DNA of 64,000 nt from Hyphomicrobiales bacterium. Its GTDB lineage: Bacteria > Pseudomonadota > Alphaproteobacteria > Rhizobiales > Rhizobiaceae. Below the pieces are notes generated by a model. That model was not told the origin of the DNA, did no database searches, and worked only from the letters and a program-made list of their open reading frames with translations. A program made the position numbers and the translations under genes. The stretch's first letter is position 1; each line of letters begins with the position of its first letter. The stretch is taken from contig UEGQ01000004.1 of assembly GCA_900466005.1 (NCBI GenBank), positions 124,001-188,000 on the forward strand. The letters are read 5' to 3'. Below, piece after piece: positions 17,565-26,513 of the stretch.

Positions 17565-18554
17565 CTAGCCGCGCACGGCCTTCGGCGGGACGCCGAATTC
17601 ACGCCTGAAGGCGGTGGAGAAATTCGCCGGGCTCGAATAACCGGCAAGATGGGCCGCGCGGGCGATCTGCAGGCCGTCGTTCTCGATGGCGTGCCGCGCC
17701 TGCCTGAGCTTCGTCGCGCGCACAAAGCTGGCTGTGCCGACGGCGCGCCCCCGACGTATCAGGCGGTGCAGCGTGTTGACGCTGACCGACAGATGGGCGG
17801 CGATCTCCTCGGCGGACGGCATGCGGCCCATGCAGTCGCGAATATAGTCTTCCGCTTCTGCGAGCTTCCTTTCTTCCGATGCTCTCAGCGCCGCGACCGG
17901 CGCTCCGGCGCCTGCATTGCCGCCGGCGATGAGCTTGAAGCACTCGTGAATGACGGCAAGGGTCTGGGCTTCAAGGAAGAGATGGCGGAGGCACGCCTCT
18001 TCCTCGGGCGGCGACATGATCCGGTTTGCCAGCTTCAGGAGGGTGGGCGTCGGTTGCCATGACAGCAGCTCGAACTCGGACCGGGCAAAGCGCTCGATTG
18101 CGCCGGCGGTACGGTCGGCGAACATGTCGCCGGCCGCCAGCCATTCCGGTTCGATCCTGATCTTCAGCTTGCGGATGTGATTGCCGGCGCTGGTGTGATT
18201 GCGGAAGCGTTCCTCCCGGCGATTGGCGAGCATGCAGGCTGCCGGGATCCAGCGCGATGAGGACGGAATTTGCTGCGGAGAGGGCAGGCGCCGGTTGCCG
18301 ATCTCGGCATCGACCTTTCCCTCGAAGAAGAACTTGATCGACATGTCGGGCCTTATCTCGGTTTCGGCGGTCAAGTCGCAGAGACTGACGACGTCCGAGA
18401 CGTGCACGCTCAGTCCCCGTCGGAGTTCGATGTCGCAGAACCGGCCGCGCATCAGAGAAGAATGGGTTCCGGGGTCGTTCTCGACCACGGAGACGGTCCG
18501 GTTCTGCCGCCGCAGGCGGTCGATGAAGTCGCCGGTCCGGATGATCTCGCCCAT
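17565..18554 (-). CDS. AraC-family regulator of siderophore operon (PchR/RhrA-like)
   Basis: This is a 329-residue AraC-type activator. The C-terminal domain carries both helix-turn-helices: MPSAEEIAAHLSVSVNTLHRLIRR and LQIARAAHLAGYSSPANFSTAFRREFG. The N-terminal 200 residues resemble PchR/RhrA-type ligand domains that sense ferric siderophore. The ATG at 18554 is preceded by CTGGAGGGCGCC; a start 19 codons earlier lacks a ribosome binding site. It is divergent from the TonB receptor and biosynthesis operon, the standard position for a siderophore-responsive activator. Siderophore sensing is inferred from family and position. Confidence 0.88.
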   Translation of the reverse strand: MGEIIRTGDFIDRLRRQNRTVSVVENDPGTHSSLMRGRFCDIELRRGLSVHVSDVVSLCDLTAETEIRPDMSIKFFFEGKVDAEIGNRRLPSPQQIPSSSRWIPAACMLANRREERFRNHTSAGNHIRKLKIRIEPEWLAAGDMFADRTAGAIERFARSEFELLSWQPTPTLLKLANRIMSPPEEEACLRHLFLEAQTLAVIHECFKLIAGGNAGAGAPVAALRASEERKLAEAEDYIRDCMGRMPSAEEIAAHLSVSVNTLHRLIRRGRAVGTASFVRATKLRQARHAIENDGLQIARAAHLAGYSSPANFSTAFRREFGVPPKAVRG

Positions 18555-18653
18555 GGCGCCCTCCAGGAAGGATGGGTTTCGAATTCGCAAAAGAAATTTC
18601 GCGGTGCGCAAAAGACCTCGGCATTGGTCGGCACAGGTCCTTGCTATATAGAA

Positions 18654-18676
18654 AACATGAGTAAAGCAATCATGTT
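18654..18676. promoter_or_regulatory. Iron-responsive operator (TGA-N9-TCA) in siderophore promoter
   Basis: AACATGA (18654-18660) and TCATGTT (18670-18676) form a perfect 7-bp inverted repeat with a 9-base spacer, containing TGA-N9-TCA, the published iron-responsive operator bound by RirA in rhizobia. It lies about 25 bases before the receptor start codon, just downstream of a TATATA element (18645-18650) that could be the -10. Repression under iron-replete conditions is the expected effect. Confidence 0.68.
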
Positions 18677-18699
18677 AAATTGACATTCGCGGAGGCCTT

Positions 18700-20874
18700 G
18701 TGAAAGTCCGGGTTATGCATTGGGGGTTCAGAGGATCGGTGAGCATGCTGGCGGTCCTGGCCGCGTTCGCCGCGGTGGCTCAGGATTCGACCGTTCTCGA
18801 GGAGATCGTGATCACCCAGGAAGGGGATCAGACAGACAGGAGCGGCAACACGTTCGTCGCCAAGAGCGCGCGTACGGCGACAAAGACGGGGACGCCCCTC
18901 ATCAAGACGCCCCAGGCGGTCTCGGTGGTGACGAAGACGCAGTTCGAACAGCAGGGTGCTGCGACGGCGGCACAAGCCCTGCGCTACACGCCGGGCGTCA
19001 CGCCCGACATCCGCAGCAACGACCGCTACGACATCGTGCCCGTGCGCGGCATGGGCATGGCCAACTATCAGAATTTCATCGGCTATCTCGACGGCCTGCG
19101 CATGCAGCGTGGTCTTTCCTTCTCCCAGCCGACCGTCGACCTATTCGATGTCGAGCGCATCGACGTCGTGCGCGGCCCGTCCTCGGTGCTCTACGGGCAG
19201 ATGGCGCCGGGCGGCTTCGTCAATCTGGTCTCGAAGCACCCGACCGAGGACCCTTACCACGAGGCCGGGACGACGATCGGGACGGATCGGTATGTCAAGG
19301 CGACGCTGGACCTCGGCGGCCCGGTCGCCGGAAGCGACGTCTTCTTCTACCGGTTGGCGGCCTCCGGCCGCTACAACGAGACGAACATGGACGACGTGAC
19401 CTCGAAGCGGCTCTCGGTCTCTCCTTCGCTGCTGATCAAGCCCGAGGAGGGCACCAGCCTCACGTTTCTGTTCAACTATACCGACGATCCGGCAAGCGCC
19501 TATCCGGCCGGCCTGCCGGCGGCCGGCACTGTCTATGCGAACGGCAGCTATCCGGACATTCCCTATGACTTCAACGTGGGCGATCCGGACTTCGACAGCT
19601 TCGAACGTCGCACGACGCGCCTCGGCTACGAGTTCGAACATGAACTGAACGACTATCTGACCTTCCGGCAGAACCTGCGCTACATGCATGTCGAGAGCGA
19701 GCATATCGGCCTCAGCGGGCGCTCGATGAGCGGAACCACGATCACCCGGCTGGCTTCCCATCTCCAGGAAGAGGTCGACACCTTCGTCATCGACAATCAG
19801 TTGCAGGCCGATTTCGATACGGGCCCGCTGGCCCACACGCTGCTCTTCGGCCTCGACTATCAATATGCCGATGCCGACCGACTGATGGGGACCGGTCCGG
19901 CGCCGTCGATCGACTACCTCAACCCGGTCTATGGCGCCGCGGTCGCCGTCCCGGCCTTCACCTCCGACACGCGGCAGCTGACGAGTCAGGCCGGCCTCTA
20001 TGCACAGGACCAGATCGAGTTCGGCAAGCTCAATGTGACGCTCGGCGGACGCTACGACAGCTACGACATAGAGACCGACACGACGACGCTTGCAACTGAC
20101 GTCACCACATCGACGGAGCAGGACGGCCATGCGTTTACCGGCAGGGTCGGAGCAGCCTATCTCTTCGATTCCGGCATTGCACCCTATGTGAGCTATGCCA
20201 CCTCGTTCGAGCCGCCGACCGGGCTCGGCTACAGCGCGACCGGCGGCGTCGCCCTCGATCCCGTTGAGGGCCGGCAGATCGAAGCCGGCGTCAAGTACCA
20301 GCCGGAAGGCTCGGACAGTTATCTCGCCGCCTCGGTTTACCACCTCGTCCAGTCCAACATGACGACCTCGGATGCCGCCCATCCCGGCTATTACCTGCAG
20401 GTCGCGGAGGTGACGACGACGGGCGTGGAGCTCGAAGCCAAGCTGGCATTCGATGCCGGCTGGGATGTCACCGCCGCTTATACCCACATGGACGCCGAAA
20501 TGACCGAGAACGCGACCGCGGCCTATGTCGGCAACCGGCCTTATGCCGTGCCGGAGGACGCCGCATCGCTCTGGGTCCATTACAGCGTCCAGGACGGAGC
20601 GTTCGAAGGCCTCGGGCTCGGCGCGGGCGTGCGTTATATCGGGTCGACCTACGGCGACGAGGCCAACAGCTTCAAGGTTTCGGCCTTCACGCTCTTCGAT
20701 GCGGCCCTCGACTACGATTTCGGCCGCCGCAATCCCGACCTTGCCGGGCTGAGCCTGAATGTCACGGCGAGCAACATCTTCAACAAGGAATACGTGTCGA
20801 GCTGCAGTTCGACCACAGCCTGCTTCTACGGCAGCACCCGCACCGTCTATGCCACGCTGAAATACAAGTGGTGA
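18700..20874 (+). CDS. TonB-dependent ferric siderophore receptor
   Basis: This is a 724-residue outer-membrane receptor. A signal peptide covers roughly residues 1-27. A TonB-box-like segment (EEIVITQ) follows, then the plug domain (IKTPQAVSVVTKTQFEQQG, ALRYTPGV, VDLFDVERIDVVRGPSSVLYGQMAPGGFVNLVSK) and a 22-strand barrel ending in aromatic TVYATLKYKW. The start is a GTG at 18700 with GGAGG 4 bases before. The subfamily is the FhuA/FpvA-like siderophore group by plug motifs; the ligand is inferred to be the catecholate made by the downstream genes. First gene of the siderophore operon. Confidence 0.93.
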   Translation: MKVRVMHWGFRGSVSMLAVLAAFAAVAQDSTVLEEIVITQEGDQTDRSGNTFVAKSARTATKTGTPLIKTPQAVSVVTKTQFEQQGAATAAQALRYTPGVTPDIRSNDRYDIVPVRGMGMANYQNFIGYLDGLRMQRGLSFSQPTVDLFDVERIDVVRGPSSVLYGQMAPGGFVNLVSKHPTEDPYHEAGTTIGTDRYVKATLDLGGPVAGSDVFFYRLAASGRYNETNMDDVTSKRLSVSPSLLIKPEEGTSLTFLFNYTDDPASAYPAGLPAAGTVYANGSYPDIPYDFNVGDPDFDSFERRTTRLGYEFEHELNDYLTFRQNLRYMHVESEHIGLSGRSMSGTTITRLASHLQEEVDTFVIDNQLQADFDTGPLAHTLLFGLDYQYADADRLMGTGPAPSIDYLNPVYGAAVAVPAFTSDTRQLTSQAGLYAQDQIEFGKLNVTLGGRYDSYDIETDTTTLATDVTTSTEQDGHAFTGRVGAAYLFDSGIAPYVSYATSFEPPTGLGYSATGGVALDPVEGRQIEAGVKYQPEGSDSYLAASVYHLVQSNMTTSDAAHPGYYLQVAEVTTTGVELEAKLAFDAGWDVTAAYTHMDAEMTENATAAYVGNRPYAVPEDAASLWVHYSVQDGAFEGLGLGAGVRYIGSTYGDEANSFKVSAFTLFDAALDYDFGRRNPDLAGLSLNVTASNIFNKEYVSSCSSTTACFYGSTRTVYATLKYKW

Positions 20875-20905
20875 GCGGCGAGCCCGAACGAGAATGGAGA
20901 GCACA

Positions 20906-21601
20906 ATGCCGAAGATCTCGGACCAGCAGATCCGCCAATACGTCATCGATTGCGGCACACGCCAGACGCCGCTTCTCAGAAGGCTGCGGGAGCAGACGCT
21001 GGCACTTGCCGAGGGGCACATGATGACCACCCCGGCCGCCGGTCAACTGCTCGCGCTCCTGGCACGAAGCATAGGCGCACGGCGCGCGATCGAAATCGGC
21101 ACCTTTACCGGATACAGCGCCCTGTGTGTCGCGGACGTCCTGCCGGAGGACGGCGTCCTCCTCGCTTGCGACGCCAGCGAGGAATGGACGGCGATCGCGA
21201 GATCTTATTGGCAGGAGGCCGGTGTCGACGATCGGATCGACCTGCGTCTCGGGGACGCCATCCGGACGCTCGAGGCGATACTGGCGCAGGAGGGGAGTGC
21301 GGGCTTCGACTTCGCCTTCATCGACGCCGACAAGGAAAGCTACGACGCCTATTACGAACTCTGCCTGAAGCTCGTACGCCCCGGCGGCCTGATCTGCTTC
21401 GACAACATGTTCTGGGGGCGCTCGGTGGCGGACCCCGAGGACATGCGGCCGGAAACGGTGGCGCTTCGCAACCTCAACCTCAAGATCCAGTCCGACGACC
21501 GGGTGGACATGTCGCTGGTGCCGCTCGGCGACGGCATGACTTTCATTCGTCCGCGGGCGCGTGCCGGCGATCGGGTGACGGTCGCTGGCGTCGCCGCCTG
21601 A
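20906..21601 (+). CDS. Class I SAM-dependent O-methyltransferase (catechol/caffeoyl-CoA type)
   Basis: This is a 231-residue methyltransferase of the cation-dependent COMT/CCoAOMT group. Visible motifs are AIEIGTFTGYSALCVADVLP (SAM-binding motif I), LLACDASEEWTAIAR (motif II), FDFAFIDADKESYDAYYE (metal-binding Asp of the DADK motif) and GGLICFDNMFWGR. The ATG at 20906 has GGAGAG 4 bases before; another ATG 12 bases upstream is in frame but has a weaker site. It sits between the receptor and the binding-protein gene of the siderophore operon, 31 bases after the receptor. Enzymes of this group methylate vicinal catechols, so dihydroxybenzoate or the siderophore itself is a candidate substrate; enterobactin pathways normally lack such a step. 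Confidence 0.87.
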   Translation: MPKISDQQIRQYVIDCGTRQTPLLRRLREQTLALAEGHMMTTPAAGQLLALLARSIGARRAIEIGTFTGYSALCVADVLPEDGVLLACDASEEWTAIARSYWQEAGVDDRIDLRLGDAIRTLEAILAQEGSAGFDFAFIDADKESYDAYYELCLKLVRPGGLICFDNMFWGRSVADPEDMRPETVALRNLNLKIQSDDRVDMSLVPLGDGMTFIRPRARAGDRVTVAGVAA

Positions 21602-21612
21602 GGGCCGTCGCG

Positions 21613-22740
21613 ATGACCGGATCGAGACATGCTGCCGTGTGGCCGCGGGCGGTCCACCACCTGGCTGGGATGCTCGCAGCCATGCTCTTCACGCTGCTGT
21701 CGGCTCTCGCCGCAGAGGCCGAGATCGTCACGACCGACCTCAAAGGTCGTGAAATCCACCTGCGGCAGCCAGCCCGCAGGCTGGCCGTCGACGATGCACG
21801 CACCATCATCGCCCTCTCGTTCGTGGGCAAGGAGGCTCCGGCACTCGTCGCGGCCTGGCCGCACGACGTTGCGCGGATCGGCGAAGATCTCTACCAGGCC
21901 TATCGCGCGCGCTTTCCGCAGATTGACGGGCTGCCGCGGATTGCGAGCAACCAGCAGAACCTCTCGGTGGAGGAAATCGCCGCGGCGGAGCCGGACCTGG
22001 TGCTGCTCTCGCTGTACTCACACGTCGCGCCCGAACAGATCGCGCAGCTTGAGGCGCTTGGCATCCCCGTCGCCTATGTCGACTTCACGCTCGATCCGCT
22101 TGCCCATACCGGCGACAGCATTCGCCTGCTCGGCCGGCTGACGGGAAACGAGGCGGTGGCCGACGCCTTTGCCGACTTCCGCGATGGGGAGATCGCCAGG
22201 CTGGCGGTTCGCGTAGACGAGGTCGCCGCGGCCGGATCGCCGTCCGTTTTCATGGAAACGCATGCCTCGACGAGCGAGGCATGCTGCAATTCTCCGGGAA
22301 CGGAAAACTTCGGCAGGATTCTCGCCCTCCTCAAGGTGCGGAATGTCGGCGACATCTTGAAGGGACGCCCGTTCGGGCAGGTGAGCACGGAACACGTGAT
22401 CTCTTCCGGCCCGGAGGTCTACGTCACGACCGGTGGCCCCTACATGGAGAAACGTAACGGCCTGCTGATCGGCCCTTCCTATGACGCCGAAACGACCGAG
22501 GCCTCGCTTGTGCGGCTGCTTTCACGCCCCGGCTTTTCGAGCCTGCCGGCGGTCGCATCCGGCCGCGTCCACGGTATGTCGTCGCAACTGCTGGCGTCCG
22601 GCTTCGACCTCCTGGCGATGCAACTGATGGCGGCGTGGTGTTACCCGCAGGCCTTCACAGATTTCGACGCGGGACAGGCTCTCGAAGAGCTGAATGCCCG
22701 CACCGCTGTGCCGCTAGCGGGCACCTACTGGACGAAGTGA
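21613..22740 (+). CDS. FecB/BtuF-type periplasmic iron-siderophore binding protein
   Basis: This is a 375-residue type III periplasmic binding protein. A signal peptide is visible at about residues 15-37 (hydrophobic run ending in AAEAEIV). The first lobe begins IVTTDLKGREIHLRQPARRLAVDD and has PDLVLLSLYSHVAPEQIAQLEALGIPVAYVDF, typical of FecB/FepB-like proteins, and the long connecting helix follows. It would carry ferric siderophore to an inner-membrane ABC complex, but no FecCD-type permease or FecE ATPase is encoded in this window. The ATG lies 11 bases after the methyltransferase stop. Confidence 0.86.
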   Translation: MTGSRHAAVWPRAVHHLAGMLAAMLFTLLSALAAEAEIVTTDLKGREIHLRQPARRLAVDDARTIIALSFVGKEAPALVAAWPHDVARIGEDLYQAYRARFPQIDGLPRIASNQQNLSVEEIAAAEPDLVLLSLYSHVAPEQIAQLEALGIPVAYVDFTLDPLAHTGDSIRLLGRLTGNEAVADAFADFRDGEIARLAVRVDEVAAAGSPSVFMETHASTSEACCNSPGTENFGRILALLKVRNVGDILKGRPFGQVSTEHVISSGPEVYVTTGGPYMEKRNGLLIGPSYDAETTEASLVRLLSRPGFSSLPAVASGRVHGMSSQLLASGFDLLAMQLMAAWCYPQAFTDFDAGQALEELNARTAVPLAGTYWTK

Positions 22741-22794
22741 TCCGCCGGACGCCACTGCGTTCGTCGGCAGAAAACCCAGACATAGGAGTTCACC

Positions 22795-23988
22795 ATGGTC
22801 CATCCGTCGACCTTGAATGACGTACTGCCCGAAGATCGGGTCTTCCCGGCGAACCGGCCGTCCTACGTGCTCCGGTCCGGTGACGAGACCCTGCTTGCCT
22901 ATGGCGTCGCGCGCGAGCTGCCGGGCGGTGCCATCGCCGATCTTGCAGACCGCGTCCGGCGTCATTTCGAAGAACACCCGACCGGTCCCGACATTCTGGT
23001 CGGCGCGATCCCCTATGCCCGCGAGGCTCTGGCCCATCTCCTTCGCCCGGAAAAGGCGCTCCGGGTCATGGGCCGCCACGAACTCGCTTCGCCGGCCGGC
23101 CACCTCGCGCCCCAAGGCTTCGGCACGCAGGTGACGGCGGAACCGCCGGCAGAGGTCTTCTCGGCGGCCGTCGCTCGCGGGCTCGCGCGGCTCCGTGAGG
23201 ATGGAGGCAGCCTGCGCAAAATCGTCCTGTCTCGCAGCCTCAGGATCACCGTCGGCAGCGACATCTCGATACCGGCCCTCATAGCGAGGCTCGCGGTCGA
23301 TGACGCCGTCGTGACGTTTGCCACGCCGTTGTCGCCACGGGAGGCAAATCTGCGCTTCCTTGTGGGCGCGACGCCCGAACTTCTGGTGGAGCGACGGGGT
23401 TCGCGCGTCTTTTCCCATCCGCTCGCCGGCTCGGCGCGGCGGAGCCCGGATGCCGCGCGCGACCGCGAAGCGGCCGAGGCGTTGCTGAGCTCCGAAAAGG
23501 ATCGGCGCGAGCATGCGCTGGTGGTCGAGCAGATCATGGACGTGCTTTCTCCGCTCTGCACGGAGCTTCAAGCTCCGGACGGCGTGACGCTCAAGGCCAC
23601 CCGCAGCATGTGGCATCTCGGCACGCGGATCAAAGGAGCGCTGAAGGATATCGGAACGTCGAGTGTCGATCTGGTGGCGCTCCTGCACCCGACGCCGGCG
23701 GTCTGCGGCATGCCGCGCAGAGAGGCCGATGCGGTCATCCGCGATCTCGAAGGTTACGACCGCGGCTTCTATGCCGGCGCGGTCGGCTGGTGTGATTCCT
23801 CCGGCGACGGCCGCTGGTATGTTTCGATCCGCTGCGCCGAGATCGAGGGCCGGCACGCCCGCCTCTATGCCGGCGCGGGGATCGTCCCCGGCTCGACACC
23901 GGAAGGGGAGCTTGCCGAGACCGCCCACAAGTTTTCCGCCATGCTCGAAGCGTTCGGCCTTTCCGCCGCGCAGATCGGAGAGGCCTGA
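22795..23988 (+). CDS. entC: Isochorismate synthase
   Basis: This enzyme converts chorismate to isochorismate, the first committed step to 2,3-dihydroxybenzoate (DHB). The 397-residue protein matches EntC/DhbC in length and in the C-terminal chorismate-binding domain: [85 protein letters not shown] and [19 protein letters not shown]. The Mg-binding and catalytic glutamates lie in the SEKDR(R)EH and GSTPEGE segments. AGGAG is 8 bases before the ATG. It is followed by a one-base gap and the DHB-AMP ligase gene. Confidence 0.95.
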   Translation: MVHPSTLNDVLPEDRVFPANRPSYVLRSGDETLLAYGVARELPGGAIADLADRVRRHFEEHPTGPDILVGAIPYAREALAHLLRPEKALRVMGRHELASPAGHLAPQGFGTQVTAEPPAEVFSAAVARGLARLREDGGSLRKIVLSRSLRITVGSDISIPALIARLAVDDAVVTFATPLSPREANLRFLVGATPELLVERRGSRVFSHPLAGSARRSPDAARDREAAEALLSSEKDRREHALVVEQIMDVLSPLCTELQAPDGVTLKATRSMWHLGTRIKGALKDIGTSSVDLVALLHPTPAVCGMPRREADAVIRDLEGYDRGFYAGAVGWCDSSGDGRWYVSIRCAEIEGRHARLYAGAGIVPGSTPEGELAETAHKFSAMLEAFGLSAAQIGEA

Positions 23989-23989
23989 G

Positions 23990-25618
23990 ATGCAGCCGCT
24001 TCGACAGACCTGGCCCCAACATCTTGCCGAACGCTACCGGGAAAAAGGCTACTGGCGCGGCGAAACCATGTTCGGCGTGTTGCGCAGGACGGCTGCTGCG
24101 TATCCGGACAACCTCGCGGTCGTCGGCACCGACGGACGCTGGACCTACCGCGAACTGTACGAGAGGGCTGAGCGGGTCGCCCGTGGGCTGCTCTCCGCGG
24201 GCCTGACGCCCGGCGACCGCGTGGTGGTGCAGCTGCCGAACTGCACGGCCTTTCTTTCCGTCGTCTTCGGCCTCTTCCGCGCCGGCTTGATCCCGGTATT
24301 TTCGCTGCCGGCACACCGGGAGATGGAGATCGTTCACTTCCTCCACCGGGCCGAAGCGGTCGGCTACATCGTCGCAGACCGGCATGGCGGCTTCGACTAC
24401 CGTGCGCTCGCCCGCAAGGTGAAGCAGGAGGTGCCGTCGCTGCGCCATGTCATCGTGGTCGGGGAGGCGGAGGAATTCCCGAGCCTCGATGACCTCCCGG
24501 CCGGCGACGCGCCACTTCCGGTGGACCCCGCGCCCGAAAGCGTCGCGTTCCTGCAGATTTCGGGCGGCAGCACCGGGCTCTCCAAGCTCATTCCGCGCAC
24601 GCACGACGACTATATCTACAGTTTCCGGGCGAGTGCCGAGATCTGCGGAATGACGCCCGACACGGTCTTCATGGGCAGCCTGCCGGTCGCCCACAACTTC
24701 CCCATGAGCTCTCCGGGGATCTTCGGCGCGGTATATGTCGGCGCCCGTGTCGTCATGTGCCCGTCGCCGAGCCCGGAGACGGCGTTTCACTGGATCGAGC
24801 AGGAGCGGGTGACGATGACCGGACTGGTGCCGCCGCTCGCACTCCTCTGGATGCAGGCGGCGGGGCGGTCGACGTTCGACATCTCGAGTCTCGAAGTCCT
24901 GCAGGTCGGCGGCGCAAAATTCGCGCCCGAGGCGGCCCGGCGGGTCACGGCGACGCTTCGATGCAGGCTGCAGCAGGTCTTCGGCATGGCCGAGGGTCTC
25001 GTCAACTACACGCGGCTCGACGATCCGGAGGACCTGGTGACGGAAACCCAGGGGCGGCCGATCAGCCCCGACGACGAGATCCTGATTGTCGACGACATGG
25101 GGCAACCGGTGCCGGCGGGGGAGCGGGGTCTCCTCCTCACCCGCGGACCCTATACGATCCGCGCCTACCACAATGACCCTGCCGCCAATCAGCGGGCCTT
25201 CACCGCAGATGGCTACTACAGAACCGGCGACATCGTGCGCATGACGCCCGAGGGATACCTGGTCGTCGAAGGCCGCGCCGGCGACCACATCAACCGCGCC
25301 GGCGAGAAGATCTCCGCCGAGGAGATCGAGGATCATCTGCTTGCCCATCCGGGGGTGTTCGACGCGGCGGTGGTGGCAATCCCCGATCCCTATCTCGGCG
25401 AGCGCAGTTGCGCCTTCGTCATTCCGGACGGCCCGAGGCCGGGCATCGCCGACCTCAAGGCCTTCATCCGTGGCCGCGGACTCGCGGAGTTCAAGGTGCC
25501 CGACCAGATCGTCTTTGCCGAGAGCTTCGAGACCACGGCGGTCGGAAAGGTAAGCCGCAAGGTGCTGCGCCAGCGGCTGCGGGATGCGCTTCTGCGGCGC
25601 GAGAACGAGGAGGCGTAA
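23990..25618 (+). CDS. entE: 2,3-dihydroxybenzoate-AMP ligase
   Basis: This enzyme adenylates DHB and loads it on an aryl carrier protein. The 542-residue protein matches EntE/DhbE (about 536-539). Motifs: [24 protein letters not shown] (A3 P-loop), [16 protein letters not shown] (with the Asn that contacts the catechol hydroxyl in this family), [16 protein letters not shown] (A5), [33 protein letters not shown] (A7/A8) and GKVSRKVLR (A10 lysine). The ATG is one base after the entC stop, so the two are translationally coupled. The partner carrier protein is encoded separately two genes downstream. Confidence 0.95.
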   Translation: MQPLRQTWPQHLAERYREKGYWRGETMFGVLRRTAAAYPDNLAVVGTDGRWTYRELYERAERVARGLLSAGLTPGDRVVVQLPNCTAFLSVVFGLFRAGLIPVFSLPAHREMEIVHFLHRAEAVGYIVADRHGGFDYRALARKVKQEVPSLRHVIVVGEAEEFPSLDDLPAGDAPLPVDPAPESVAFLQISGGSTGLSKLIPRTHDDYIYSFRASAEICGMTPDTVFMGSLPVAHNFPMSSPGIFGAVYVGARVVMCPSPSPETAFHWIEQERVTMTGLVPPLALLWMQAAGRSTFDISSLEVLQVGGAKFAPEAARRVTATLRCRLQQVFGMAEGLVNYTRLDDPEDLVTETQGRPISPDDEILIVDDMGQPVPAGERGLLLTRGPYTIRAYHNDPAANQRAFTADGYYRTGDIVRMTPEGYLVVEGRAGDHINRAGEKISAEEIEDHLLAHPGVFDAAVVAIPDPYLGERSCAFVIPDGPRPGIADLKAFIRGRGLAEFKVPDQIVFAESFETTAVGKVSRKVLRQRLRDALLRRENEEA

Positions 25619-25619
25619 A

Positions 25620-26261
25620 ATGGGACTGCCGAGAATTGCCGCCTACGACTTGCCAAGCGCCGACGAGCTTCCGACCGCGCGCGCACCGTGGCGGCTCGAG
25701 CCGAAGCGTGCCGCGCTGCTGATCCACGACATGCAGAACTACTTCGTCGGCGCCTTTGCCGCCAATGCAGCGCCGATCGCGCCGGCGATCGAGAACATCC
25801 GGGCACTCGGGCGCGCCTGCCGTGCCAACGGCATTCCGGTCTTCTACACGGCGCAGAACGGCGATCAGGACCGGCGCGACCGCGGGCTTCAGGCCGATCT
25901 CTGGGGACCCGGCATGACGAGCGCGCCGGGGCACCAGCACATCGACGCGCGCCTCGTCCCCGAGGACGGGGACGTGGTGCTGGTCAAGCACCGCTACAGC
26001 GCTTTCCAGCACAGCAATCTCGCCCATCTGATGCGCGTTCGGGGCAGGGACCAGTTGCTCGTCTGCGGTGTCTACGCCCATATCGGCTGCACGTTGACCG
26101 CTGCCGATGCTTTCCAGCAGGATATCGAGCCCTTCCTCGTCGCCGACTGCCTCGCGGATTTTTCCCGCGAAAAGCACGACATGGCACTCGCCTATGCTGC
26201 GGGTACCTTTGCGGTGCCGGTCAGTCTGTCCCGCGTGCTTCAAGAGATCGGGGGGGCGTGA
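25620..26261 (+). CDS. entB: Isochorismatase (stand-alone, without carrier domain)
   Basis: This enzyme hydrolyses isochorismate to 2,3-dihydro-2,3-dihydroxybenzoate. The 213 residues correspond to the N-terminal domain of EntB/VibB/DhbB: AALLIHDMQNYFVGAF (catalytic Asp), VFYTAQNGDQ, DLWGPGMTSAP, VVLVKHRYSAFQHSNL (catalytic Lys) and CGVYAHIGCTLTAADAFQ (catalytic Cys). EntB of enterics is about 285 residues because it ends in an aryl carrier domain; here the protein stops before that domain and the carrier is a separate gene 3 bases downstream. The split does not look like damage, since both pieces are complete domains with their own starts. The ATG lies one base after the entE stop. Confidence 0.94.
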   Translation: MGLPRIAAYDLPSADELPTARAPWRLEPKRAALLIHDMQNYFVGAFAANAAPIAPAIENIRALGRACRANGIPVFYTAQNGDQDRRDRGLQADLWGPGMTSAPGHQHIDARLVPEDGDVVLVKHRYSAFQHSNLAHLMRVRGRDQLLVCGVYAHIGCTLTAADAFQQDIEPFLVADCLADFSREKHDMALAYAAGTFAVPVSLSRVLQEIGGA

Positions 26262-26264
26262 GCG

Positions 26265-26510
26265 ATGACGGCTTTCACGATCGAGACGCTTCGCCGGGAC
26301 ATCGCCCGGATGATCCACGCCGATCCTTCAGAGATCGGCGCCGATGACAATCTCATGGACCTCGGGCTCGACTCCATGAGGGCGATGGCGCTCGTCCTCT
26401 CCTGGGAACAAAAGGGCCTCAAGCTCGACTTCTCCCGACTCGCGGCCGACGTCACGCTTGCCGGCTGGTGGGCCGTCGTCGCGCAACAGCAGGATATGGA
26501 AAGGACCTGA
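26265..26510 (+). CDS. Aryl carrier protein (ArCP)
   Basis: This is an 81-residue phosphopantetheine carrier protein that would hold the DHB acyl group as a thioester. The attachment motif is DLGLDSMRAMAL (Ser at about residue 37), flanked by the predicted first helix (IETLRRDIARMIHAD) and the LAGWW end also seen in EntB carrier domains (TLAAWW-like). It lies 3 bases after isochorismatase and 3 bases before the NRPS. It corresponds to the C-terminal part of EntB. It should be activated by the PPTase at the end of the operon. Confidence 0.93.
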   Translation: MTAFTIETLRRDIARMIHADPSEIGADDNLMDLGLDSMRAMALVLSWEQKGLKLDFSRLAADVTLAGWWAVVAQQQDMERT

Positions 26511-26513
26511 GCC

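Noticed and set aside
25620..26510. Split of isochorismatase and carrier protein as a frameshifted entB.
   Set aside because: The two genes have separate start and stop codons, complete domains at both edges and a 3-base gap, so two functional genes are more likely.
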